Assembly (NCBI RefSeq): GCF_028769735.1 | Contig: NC_088173.1 | Location: forward strand, 15,192,038-15,256,037 | Source: Zonotrichia leucophrys gambelii | Taxonomy: Eukaryota > Chordata > Aves > Passeriformes > Passerellidae | DNA length: 64,000 nucleotides | Direction: 5' to 3' | Shown: piece after piece, positions 23,640 through 34,559 of the stretch | Layout: each line of letters starts with the position of its first letter | Numbering within the stretch: the first letter of the stretch is position 1 | Notes under the pieces: generated by a model | Database searches by the model: none | What the model was told of the DNA's origin: nothing | What the model saw: the letters and a program-made list of their open reading frames with translations, nothing else | Translations under genes and position numbers: made by a program

Positions 23640-26600
23640 CTCAAAAAGAACATGAAGGTACGCTTCAGCTGTCACTCCGAAACACAATTTAAAAAGCATT
23701 TTTATGGATGGAATGAGGAGTTCTGAAGGGGAAAGCAGGAGAAGAACGCCAGCTATGCAAACAGCACAGATGGAACGGTGTTACAGTGAAGAGCCAAAAT
23801 GGACTGGGAAGTACACATCAGCCTGCAGCTTGAGTGGGTTTCACCAGATCCTGAAACCCAAGCTTGCATTAACCCAAAAGCTCCTCCTGCCCCTTTCTCG
23901 TGACTGAAAACTCTCAGCTGCACACAAACCCTCATCCATTAGAGAACGGAGAACTACTCAGCAACAAACTATGCATAAACCCCTGCCAAACTTCAGGGCC
24001 TATCTTTTTGTATTTACTCCATGGAAATACACCTACAGTAAAACTAGAAATGCTTTAAATCATGCTACACCATTGCTGAGTTGATCACCCAAAACAGTGC
24101 GTGATCTTGCACATCCATGATGCAAGGACAGCAGAAATGCAAGATTGATAATCGGCAACAAATAACTGTATATATATGAAGATTTCTGTGCTTCAGGAGA
24201 GCAACATCAGTACAAAAAGAAAGAGCCAGTATGGAATCTTTGGCAAAATAAGATGTGTAAGGTTTTAAGTGATTTCAGAAGTCTCACATTGGTTCCCAGA
24301 ATGATTTTAAGTATTTTGAAACTTTACGATTTCCGGAAAATTGGTCCCGCATTATAGCAAGCTCATAGCTAAAACTACTTTGAAAGAAAAAGACCACATT
24401 TACTATCTGTAGTAAAGGAAACCCTACTTTGTTAGGCTTCAGTAAATATCAGAAACATTTCATCAAATTGTAAAGTGACTAATGGTAGTTTACTAAAAAA
24501 AGAGTGGACTGCTCATTAGTATTTAAAACAAAATTCTAAACATATTGATTAAGAAAATTTTCTAGTTCTATCTTTTCATATTTTAGTTGCTAAAAAAATC
24601 ATAATTTATATGCAATAAAAGCAGATGTTCTGGTTTTATTCATAGACAAATTTCAATTAATTTTGATCAACTGTGAAACAGCATATGTCTACAAGTCCAA
24701 CTAATAAATGCAATTAATTTAAGTATCTTTTACTGTGTTTGGCTAAATGTGTTAACTGCTTTTGGAGGTGACAAGGGTTCTGGCAGTTCTTTGTTCCTTT
24801 ATTCTGAAAGTGAATGATACATTTCAAGAACAAAAACAAACAAAAAAATCCACTTAAGCATGCTTATGGGGAAAATTCAGGGATCTGAAAGACATGAGAG
24901 AATTTTTTAAAGTAGTACTTAAACACTTTTCTTTACAATACAATTTTATAGAAGTTTTTAAAAAAAGATTAGAAAGCAATTTGAAATACAGCTGCAAGAT
25001 CTTCATCCAGAGCAGTTACGCAGTGTCTCCAAGGGAAAACTGCCACTGCAGTGGGGTAATGTCCAATCTCCAAAAACCTAGTAAAACTACATGGAAGAAT
25101 TTTTAAGACACTGATACCTGCAAGACTCATTGGACCTTATACCTGTTTCTTGAGCCTTTATGGTCAAGAGGATGCAGCCATAAAACAGATTACACCTTCA
25201 ATGAATTGCTTGAATCAAATTCTGTTAAGCCCATCGCACCATAAAACAACATGAAATACAAGTTTCAGTTTAAAATCAAACGAAGAAAGAATTATGTAGG
25301 TAACATCTTTCTTCATCTCCATTGAAATACATCAGATTTAAAGAAAGCATGAACTTTCGCAGTTCATTTGTTTCTCTTCTTTGAGACTACATGCAAAAAT
25401 TTTACTCAGACCTTCAAAAAACACTGAGCTACAGCTGTTTCACATGAGCAATACTTGAAATAAGGCCATTTTTTACATATTTTTCCATTTTTTACATATT
25501 ACTCCATAGTTTGAATGGGCCATGTATTTCACACTTTTTTTTGTTTTTAACTCTCCATCTTTAAGTGACTTTATCTTTGAGTTCTAAAAGCTCCTACATT
25601 CACTTTATTTACGGTTTTATCAATTTTCTTTTCCATCTTTCACTAACGTTTCTTACACCATCTAGGACTATATATACACTTTTTCTATACTTAGTTTTAC
25701 ACTAGGTACCAGGCTCTCCTACAGAATTCTCTCTAAAATTTAATGAGCAAGTTAAATAAATCATATGGGCAGGATGACCAAATTTGTCCTTGCTGCACTG
25801 TAAGAATTGATTGAGCATAACGCCAAGAGATCCTTAACAAAACAAAAAGCACTATAAATATCAGTACTAACACTGGAGAACACATCATACCTTTAGCGCC
25901 CCATTTAGACAGGTGGTTTACTATGACTTCCCATATAGCTGACAGGTAAAATATACACTTCCTTTCAAAGAAAGGTGCATGGAGCTGTTCCCAAATTGTT
26001 CTTTGTAGTGGTTTTATTCTGTCCGCAAGTGTAATTTCTTGAAGCAATTAGATACTCCAAATACTCTGACTCTGCTGTTGTTTAGGATGTGTAGCTCTTA
26101 GATCAGATTAGGGGGAGGAGGGGATCTGTTTCATACCCAAGAGCTATAGGTTTTATGAGACACAAATCTAACAACTCTATATTTCTTCAAGCATTCCAAA
26201 AGCAAGTTTTGAAAGGGGTATTTAAAAAAACAAGAGAGCAGCTGAGGACATTTACAGAAAACTCCTACCAAGTATCTGTGTTGAGTGAGAAAATGCCTTA
26301 AAGGAAAACAAAAGTAACAAGTAGACCATAGAACAATCAGGTGTGTGCACTGGTCCCATAATGTGAATAATGATCAAGGGGAGATCAGCTGCAAGTAGAT
26401 GCCAACTGATGAGCCAGAGATGTAAAATGACAAACAGCTGGCTGGAAGAACAAAGCACTGCAAAGGGCTACACACAGGGCAAAAATCACATTTGCCATAC
26501 CCATTGGAAATGGAAATGGCAGTGCTTGGGAGGATGGATTATCAGGAGTGATTTAACTACATGGATAGAAGGACATTATTCAGAAGAAGTCTTTGGGAGT

Positions 26601-27304
26601 AGGATGCATTTTAGATGGAGGAACTCAGAGCAATCAATTATTTGGCACAGGAACAGGCTGGATAGTAATGTTGTAAGTAGTAACGGAAATTATGAATGCA
26701 ACCTCTGGAAGGCATACCTGCCAATTTCTCAACATTAGTCACCTATAAATACTGAGTACTAATTATGTATTAATTTAAATTTTTAATTGGTCATCTCAAA
26801 TTCAACTTGACTTGTTGAGTAACAAAATTAAACTATACTTTTTAAAAGGCTTTTGAAGTTATTGGACAATTCAATTCATCGTGGACAATTCAAGAAGATT
26901 TTGACAAATATCAAAACACTAACTGAAACAGTTGAGTACTCTTGTATTAGGAGAAAGACACAAAACTACAAACTTCAGTGGGTGGATGTTGAAGCTAAAT
27001 AAAAAGGGGACTAAAATTATACTCTATAGCTAAAATTGATAATATTCTTAACCTTTCTCATGACTTGTGTTGAATTGCTTGGAAGTCTCTTTAAATCTGT
27101 ACCAGATAACCTTCTCCCACAGAAATCCTAATCTTACAAAGCAGCACTTATTGTAATTGATTGGTGTTTACTAAATGCTATTTATAGCACAAGAGTGGTT
27201 CTTGCTTTCTGTGATTACTTCAAGCAATGACTTCATTGTTAGTTGTGGGGTTTTTGTTTGTTTGTTTTCAAATAAACTCATTCTCTTAATGCTCATTATT
27301 AAAC
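23640..27304. other. AT-rich non-coding DNA, nothing recognised
   Basis: No gene recognised. A 122-codon + frame at 26370-26738 is Trp- and Ser-rich and matches no family I know; the underlying DNA is a little less AT-rich than its surroundings. A 19-bp direct repeat (ccattttttacatat twice) sits at 25466-25501. Confidence 0.6.
25466..25501. repeat. 19-bp tandem duplication
   Basis: ccattttttacatattttt at 25466 is followed at once by ccattttttacatatta at 25485. Confidence 0.8.
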
Positions 27305-27690
27305 ATGCACCACAACCAGTTTTGGAGTCTCCAGGATAAGACAGACATAATGGAGGAAGTGCAACCAAAAGCTACCAACACAGTCAAGAGCAAAGAAACT
27401 GAGAGAAACAAAGTTGTTCAAACTTAATGGAAATCCAAGGGGAAAGCCTATTGATGTTTACAACTATATAGTTAAGATTAAGTGAAACGCCTCTCAAATG
27501 CATAGAGAGGCAGTGGACACGTCAGAATATGGGAAATTTTAACTCAGTAAAGGAAAGAGCTTATTCACAGGGAGGGCAGTTGCACATGGAACAGGAGCTG
27601 CATCTATCCTTGGAGACATTGAAAAATCCAATAGTGCAAAGCCTTGAACAACACGACCCAACTGGCCCCACTATGAGCATGAGGTTACTC
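27305..27690 (+). mobile_element. CR1 LINE, left part (interrupted copy)
   Basis: A diverged but collinear CR1 ORF2 end. It shows ccagttttggagtctccag near 27315 (like CCAGTTCTGGGCTCCCCAG), aagacagacataatggagg near 27338, caaaagctaccaacacagtc near 27366, cctattgatgtttacaact near 27448, cttattcacagggagggcag near 27560, ccttggagacattgaaaaat near 27609 and actatgagcatgaggttac near 27671. Similarity stops close to 27690, just where a complete copy would continue into its last 60 bases. The matching terminal piece reappears near 28200, so the element seems split by an insertion. No open ORF2 remains. Confidence 0.75.
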
Positions 27691-28199
27691 ACTTGGCACC
27701 CACGTGAGCTGCGATGGGCAGGCAGCCAGAACAAGCACAAAACACTGCTGAAACGCAAACAGTACATTTCAATATCCTCACTACCCAGAGGATCCTGGAG
27801 CAACACCCAGGCAGAGGCACACAAGCAGGAGCAGAGACCCTGTCAGGCTCAGTCCATCCCAGAACACAGTGGGGCTGCAGTCTGCACCCTTTTATCGAGG
27901 GTCCACACACATGGGGTTTATCTCCATGCTGTGATCTCCCTGTGCTTTTTATGAGCTCTGAGCTTTGGTCTCTCTCCCAACACAGGGAGCTCAAGCACGT
28001 CTGTGAGAGCGCCTCCCAGTCTCTGCAAGCACCTATGATATCTCTAGACAGAGATTCCACTTCTCAAAACAGAGGATAAACAACAGTAGGCATATTACAT
28101 GGGGTTTCCTTCACTTTTATTCTCCACACCTCAGCATACCCAGCTGCAAGGTCACTTAAGACAAGCTATCATCTTCCTGATTTTAACCCTTTCTTCTGA
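27691..28199 (-). mobile_element. Insertion inside CR1, possible solo LTR
   Basis: About 510 bases, GC-richer than the region, separate the two CR1 parts. Read on the minus strand there is a TATA-like CGATAAAAGGG (plus 27887-27897) and a second ATAAAAAG at about 27945, which could be a promoter of an LTR whose R/U5 would run toward 27700. I cannot fix terminal TG...CA ends or a target-site duplication, and I see no retroviral gene, primer-binding site or polypurine tract. Overlapping frames of 87-141 codons on both strands here have no recognisable protein. An unclassified repeat or a segment joined by rearrangement are the alternatives. Confidence 0.35.
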
Positions 28200-28245
28200 A
28201 CAACAGCCCTAAGTCCCTTTCAACCTATATAATTTTTATGATTAT
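28200..28245 (+). mobile_element. CR1 LINE, 3' terminus of the interrupted copy
   Basis: ccctaagtccctttcaacc (about 28208-28226) followed by tatataatttttatgatta fits the CR1 end (AGGTCCCTTTCAACC, then degraded ATTCTATG repeats). Its position after the insertion and its orientation agree with the left part at 27305-27690. Confidence 0.6.
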
Positions 28246-31200
28246 AAGGTTCTAATTGGGCTCACTGAGAATGCTGACATGCAGCTAACCGGGGTTACTG
28301 AAAATACTGCTATCCAGAGTAAAAGTTCAAGTTGTAAGGCTTATATAGGAAGACTTTAAAGAAAACAGTAATAACATTTAAATATGTAAAAGATTCTAAA
28401 TATGAATCACCTCAGCGAAAGTTTTGCTATCATTTATGTTCTAATTTTTAAAGCCTGAGATGCCATCTTCAAATTTTTTCAAAACCTTAAAAACAATTAA
28501 GCACAAAGCTGATAAAGTTGGTAGAGCATGAAAAAGAAATACACATTTTCTGTCTTTCTAGGAAGAGATTCATATGTAAACCACCCAAATAAAGTGAAGA
28601 CTAATCTTCAATGAAATCATTGGCAATGCAAAGCCTTCTCAATATATGTTAAGTAGTAAAGTATTTGAGTTATTTTTATTCTCATTAACTCTTGTCTTTA
28701 ATTTATGTAGCAGTCAAGATAAGGAAACCTGTATTTACCAGATGAAATAGTCTGACTTTAGAAGCGGATTCAAATTGAGTTTAAAGCTTTTTATATCTTC
28801 GTTTACTATTCATGCATCAAGGCAAGAGTTCAGCACGCAATCAACATATAAAATATAAAGGGAAAGTACTAGAAGTAAATCATTTAAAGACTACTTAAGA
28901 CAGAAAAAGCATCTTAGGAAGAAACTGGGAGTACCTCTGAAAATCTCAAAAATTACTTCTTAAAAGCTAGAAAATTACCATATGATAAGGTCAAGAGTGC
29001 TAAAGTAGATAACACGTGTTTCGTGAGAAGTGTGGTTAATGTGCAGCTGGGTTTTTAACAATTCTTTAAAGTAAAAGATATGGGGTAAGAATTGGTGTAT
29101 TTAGTTCCCTTCAAAATATGACATAGTAATTGATATAATAGTTGAAACGTGATACACAGTCCTTCAAGTACTTACTAGAATTAATCCCTGAGTAAAAAAG
29201 CATTGCATATAACAAATTTTTTTGCTAAAGAACTATAAATTAGCAAGCTTCTTTAAAAGTCTTCATTATTTTAATTATAGGTGTCTAAGATTTCTTTATC
29301 TCCACTTAATAGCTTTGTCATGTTCACATCTCTTAAAAAAAAAGTTTTGATTTCTACATAGACATTTGTGTCAGACTTTCCATAGCATCCCCAACTTTCC
29401 AGGAAAACAAAACTAAAAAAATATTTCAAAAAAAACTTATTTCTGTATTATTTTGGTCTCCAATGCTTTGCAGCATGCATGTGTTCACAAACAGCACAGA
29501 GGATATCTTAGCAAAACAAGTGACAAAGTGTCAGGCTGTGACCATCTACAGGTATCCAACAGCATTTTGGCCAGCTGCTGACTTTTATGAAAAGTCTGGA
29601 AAAACTCCACAGAAAATGTAGATCAGAAAAAATAAAAAGAGGGGGGGGAAAAGTTAAGTATTACTAACAACTATTAATTTTAAATTCTTCATCCCAGGAA
29701 AGCGGAAGACATAATTCTCTTTACTGGGAGAAAATTAACTGCATGTAAGAATGGTTCCTTTATCAGGTTGTACAAACTCTTGTCTTTATTTTTGGAGAGC
29801 TCCTTTCCTTCTGGGAAGTGTTGGCAGTTTGATGTCTGTTGGCTGACACACTCCAAGAATGAGCATCTGAGATAGTGTGAGGCTAAAACTGCTGACACAA
29901 TGAACTACTTATGATTATTTGCTGGGCCAATGCAGACCTACTCAAAATACAGAACACAAAAATCACCTCTTAACTCTTAGTAAAGCCCACTTGTTGTCTT
30001 CTGTCCTTTGAAACTTTCACCATTTGAAAAACAGGAGATAAAAGTAGGCAACCATGTGCACTAATCAGTTCAGGCTTTAACTGATTAGCGAGCAAGCCAC
30101 AATCTCCACAAGAAATATATCTCATTTGTAAACAATGCACCTTCAAGCAAATAAAGCACATAAATAACTAGAGCAAAATATAATGAATTTCAGCATAAAA
30201 AAAAGAAAATTACTTTTTCAGGTATTCATTAATGGCAACAATAAATTACCTATGTTGTATATTACACAGGACAATATATTTCATAGCTCCATTTATAATT
30301 TTGTCTGAAAAAAACCCAAATAACCAAACCCTATGATATATACATCCATATTGCTGCCATTAAGCTTCGATACCTCTCAGTTCTCACCTCTGTGTTCACA
30401 TTCCCCAAGATCACACTCCTGCCACTGAACAGAATATGCCCATGTAATAACACTGATCTTAAAAAAAAGAAGAAAGACTTTATCTATTTTTCTCTTCTTT
30501 GATTAATTTCCATTAGCCTCATACCAAGTTTTAAGAGAGTGGGAACACTGCTGGGAGTTTCTGCTCAAGGTTTACAATCGAACAGCAGTAAAAAGGTATA
30601 TTTTAAAGGAAAATATTCCTCAATTGCATAATGAGGTGTTGTGCCAACAGCATCCTAAAATCCACTGCTCCTACTTAATGACTTCCTGAGATGCTTCTGG
30701 CCAAAAATAGAGAAAATAAAGACAAGATTTAGAAGAAATTAGGTGCTTCATACTTTCCTAAATGGAGGTGACTCTTTCCAGCGCATATCATTCCAAAGCA
30801 GCACATAAGGCAGGAGTGTTACTTATTGGCAAAATTACTTTAAAAGCATTGCTCACTTTTCATATGCTGCCCACACCCAGAGGAAGAATAGTAACAGAGC
30901 ACTAAGAAAATTAATCCCTAGATGGCACCGCTACTCTGTTATTTTGACTGTGTAAATCCTTCCTTAGTCTGGGAATGAATTCTGGTGGTGGTTTACTTGT
31001 ACAATTTCTAAATGGATTTGTGGCAAGCATCAGGGGAATGAGTTCGCTGTCCTATTACTTTAACTATTCTGTTCACAACTCTCGTCTTTCACCCAAGTTG
31101 CCTGCATATTGTTTATGTTCATATTTGTCACAAAACCATTGCATCTGTGACAACAATTTGCATTTTCCATATGTTAGTCATGGGCCACAAAAGACAAAGA

Positions 31201-33279
31201 AACAATTTGCTAATAAAATAGAAATAAAACTATTTTCATAATCTAGCTTAAAGATGCTCCGAAGAACAAAGCCTCATACAGCACGAAAAGCAAAGCAAAT
31301 TCTTTCCAAGCTTTTTTTTCATTTCACTTCGTGGGTGATTTTCTCCCAGCTCCTACACTGCCTTCCATCGCCACCTGCTGACACACGCGGAAATAGCAAC
31401 AGAGCGATGTCAAATTTCTGCCCGCAGTTTCTGCCTGCTGTATGCTTTCCTGCTGGTGAACCATGCAAGAAACACTTAAATTTTTTTCCCCTGGCCAATG
31501 TTTAAAAGGTTTTTAAAAAAGCATATCCAGCTGGCTGGTATTCCCTCTAGCATGGCAGCTCTCTATTTATGCAACAGTGTCTCAGTGGAATCACTCTGGA
31601 CAAAGCATGATGCAGGAGTCTTGAGCAGCAGACACAGACTCTGAAGTTGAAATTTAAAGTAAAATGGACAAGTGAAGATGAGAAATGTATGGAAATTATG
31701 ATTGAGAATAAAACAAAACCTTTTTCATAACGACTGCTGTTGAGATGTTTGAGCACTTCATAATTCTATACAGCATCATATAAAATAAATCTTCTTTTGC
31801 TGAATGGCAGCGTAAATACCAAAATACCTAACAGTTGATTGAAGGGGACACTAGCCATTGTGTCAGAACATATCAGGTACAACAGGAGTATTCCTTAACA
31901 ATTGTGCATCCAGTTATAACCCCTCAAGAGCTCCCTTTCATTAACATTTGTCAGAAACAGGAAAGGAGAAAAACATGTAAAATGAAGAAAATGAAAAGCC
32001 CATTGTCAGAGAGCATCTTCACATGATGAAGCTGGGAATTACTGTAATACTTTGAATGCTGTATTTATTCTCAAACCTCAGTCAGATAATCTTCCAATCA
32101 TTAATCTAAATTTTTCATCATGCCTTTCGCAATTTTATATTTGAAAACAAGGTTGAAATTGAAAATACATAACTCGAAGCATTTATATATTTTATTTTAA
32201 GCATCATATACATTAGTATTCCTTACCTAAATGCATCGTTTTATGAACATTATATATTGAGGGCGTGGGTGTATGTTTGCCTGTAGATTTTGATGAGGGT
32301 TTTGTTTGCTTTTTCAGGCTTTTCTGTGCATATTTCTTGTCACCCCCTATAAATTTTGCTACACAGAGTAGTTTAAAACTAAATGGCGCTTCTAGAAAAC
32401 TCAATCTGCATGACTTATACAAACCCCATAATTTTTAAACCACAAAAAATGCCACTAAATGTAATTTATTTCTATATTTAATATCTAATATTTGCCTGAT
32501 ACTCTTATGCCTTGGAGTTTATCAAGTCAGAAGCTGCTATATAATATTAAAAGCATTAAGGGGAAGCTTTTCTTCTAACAATTACCAGCCATAATAGTAC
32601 GTGGCTTAACATCTGCAACCAATTTGCATCTTTCACCTAATTTTCGATTAGAATTAATCATCATATTGTATTTAAATAGGAAAAAAAATATTTATACATT
32701 GCAAAACCTAAAACCAAAGTTTTTCAGGTGCTACTGTTTAAAAAATATGGATATACTCTTGCCTTTTTTGTTTTTCTAAAGATACACAAACAGATTTTCG
32801 CCAAATTGGTATTTCAACAACAAATCATATATTTCTACAAGATTCAGTGTCTTGTCCTCTCCCCTTAATTTTCAAGTTCACCCATGTCTTAATGAAAACA
32901 ATAAGGTAATATCATTTCTTTCTGTAACATGTCCAAAGAAGTATGTGACACATGAGATCATTCTTAGAATAAATATTTACTATGCTTTGAAGAAGAATTC
33001 CCAAAAGGAGAAGCAATTACAAAGTCAACTGCAGCAATAAATGGGAGGGATGCTGCCCATACTGTGCTTCCAGTGTGTTAGTGCTCTGTCGAGCAAACTG
33101 AAACAGCTGAAGGAAACAGAAACCAAATCTCAGTGGTTGCAGACCACATATGCAGGCATTTACTGTATAAAGAAAAGGGATTTGATCTTAAGTGCTCATT
33201 ACTATGCCTCAATGGACAGGAAGGTCTAGATACTACTCTTCTAATTTAAGAATTAATTTCAAGGAATGGAGGATTAGCT
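28246..33279. other. AT-rich non-coding DNA, nothing recognised
   Basis: No gene. Contains a perfect 10-bp hairpin at 30061-30088 (ctaatcagtt, loop caggcttt, aactgattag). Frames up to 88 codons, none recognised. Homeobox-type AT motifs are frequent around 32450-32700, as expected for this base composition. Confidence 0.6.
30061..30088. repeat. Perfect 10-bp inverted repeat
   Basis: ctaatcagtt at 30061-30070 pairs with aactgattag at 30079-30088 around an 8-base loop. Function unknown. Confidence 0.8.
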
Positions 33280-33310
33280 AGCAATTCTAAGTATTCATCC
33301 TGAATCAATT
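33280..33310 (+). repeat. 31-bp element, copy 1 of a dispersed pair
   Basis: The stretch beginning agcaattctaagtattcat is repeated at 34529-34559 in the same orientation with 27 of 31 bases identical; all four differences are transitions. Similarity ends abruptly on both sides. Confidence 0.6.
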
Positions 33311-34119
33311 AAGAAAAGCTGAATTATTTTTTAATCTGCAACTCTCCAAAAATAAATTGCAAATTCAAATATATAAACAAGTTTTCTTAGAGTAACAGTA
33401 CACACTTCTTTTCCCTCCAAGCTGATCAGGGATAAGTTATATTTATCTGGGTAATTTTCTGATTAATCTCTTATTTTCTGAGGATTAGACAATAACTTTG
33501 TTTGCCAGATCAACCACTTGAACAAATTTGCAGACTTGAAATTAATTACATTTTTTTACTAGGCTTTATTTACCATTTGTCAACTTGTCACATGCTGTAT
33601 TGAGTTTACAAGCTGCCATTTTAATTTAGGTTCCTTTTATGCATGGAAAATTGACTTAGTGTATACATTGACTTACACTTGTATTAATCTTGCCATGTCA
33701 CAACCACGTGAAAGCAAAAACTGAGCACAACAACCAACACATAACCATATATTTTCTGTTGTTTTAAAAGGCCTTTAAGTAATTATTGCTACTGCTTTAA
33801 GAAAAAATAAAAGAAAAAACATCTGAAAGGGGCAGTGAAAGAAAGAAGTATTTTTAAATGCAGAACTACACAGGCAACACTAGAAAACATGGTCTCTTCC
33901 TCATCAAGCTTCCAAGATTAAACATCAACTAACTAGACATTAAGTCTCAATATATTTTATGGCAAACACTAGAGAATATATAGAATACTAATCAAATTTA
34001 AAAATAACACCTTCACCCATCAGCCATGGTACAGAACATTCAGAATAAACAAAAAAGGAAGTCAAGGACAAAGGAAGGACAGATATGACAAATGCCTCAA
34101 GTCAGCAAGAGACATAAAC
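33311..34119. other. AT-rich non-coding DNA, nothing recognised
   Basis: No gene, RNA or repeat family identified. Confidence 0.6.
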
Positions 34120-34525
34120 GTTCCCCCAGCCCCTCATTCTGCACAAAGCTGGACAGCCAGCTGCATGATTTTGGGACACATTTGGCCAAGTGCCAGAGCA
34201 ATGCATTTTCCCACAGCTCTATTTTGTAAAGCTTTCCTACTCCTAGAGTAGGGCATTGTCATGGTGACAGAGAAAAGGGGTGGAGCACTGTCTATTTGAC
34301 ACCATCTCCACCACGGTTTGGGACATGGTCTCTGAAGGCAGAGGCCACAGCTGGAAATAACATTTGCCATTTTGCCTGCCTGGCTCCTGCCAGAGAGTGT
34401 GTGGGACCAGCATTCAGGGCCATGCTGCCTCTCAGCACCAGGAGAGCCCCACGGTGCCACCAGCGCTGCCACAGCCCCCAAGAGCCAAGATCCCCTGGCA
34501 CCGGGATCGCCACAGTTGGCATTTT
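34120..34525. other. GC-richer block of unknown origin
   Basis: Roughly 400 bases markedly richer in G and C (for example ccaccagcgctgccacagcc near 34456) inside very AT-rich DNA. Frames of 62-115 codons are open on both strands and in several phases, as is common in GC-rich DNA with few stop codons, and none matches a known protein. Not CR1-like. It could be an old repeat, a regulatory element or a decayed exon. Confidence 0.3.
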
Positions 34526-34528
34526 GAC

Positions 34529-34559
34529 AGCAATTCTAAATATTCACCCTAAATTAATT
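34529..34559 (+). repeat. 31-bp element, copy 2 of a dispersed pair
   Basis: Begins agcaattctaaatattcacc; partner of 33280-33310, about 1.25 kb away. It sits exactly at the right edge of the GC-richer block. Confidence 0.6.

Noticed and set aside
26370..26738. 122-codon Trp-rich frame as a retroelement protein remnant
   Set aside because: No motif or conserved order of residues could be matched to any retroelement protein.
27529..28079. Overlapping 87-141 codon frames on both strands
   Set aside because: They lie across CR1 ORF2 remains and the GC-richer insert, conflict with each other and match no protein I know.
32450..33720. Conserved non-coding enhancer candidates (also 62840-63180 and 63780-64000)
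   Set aside because: Texture looks like conserved AT-rich regulatory DNA, but conservation cannot be judged from one sequence.
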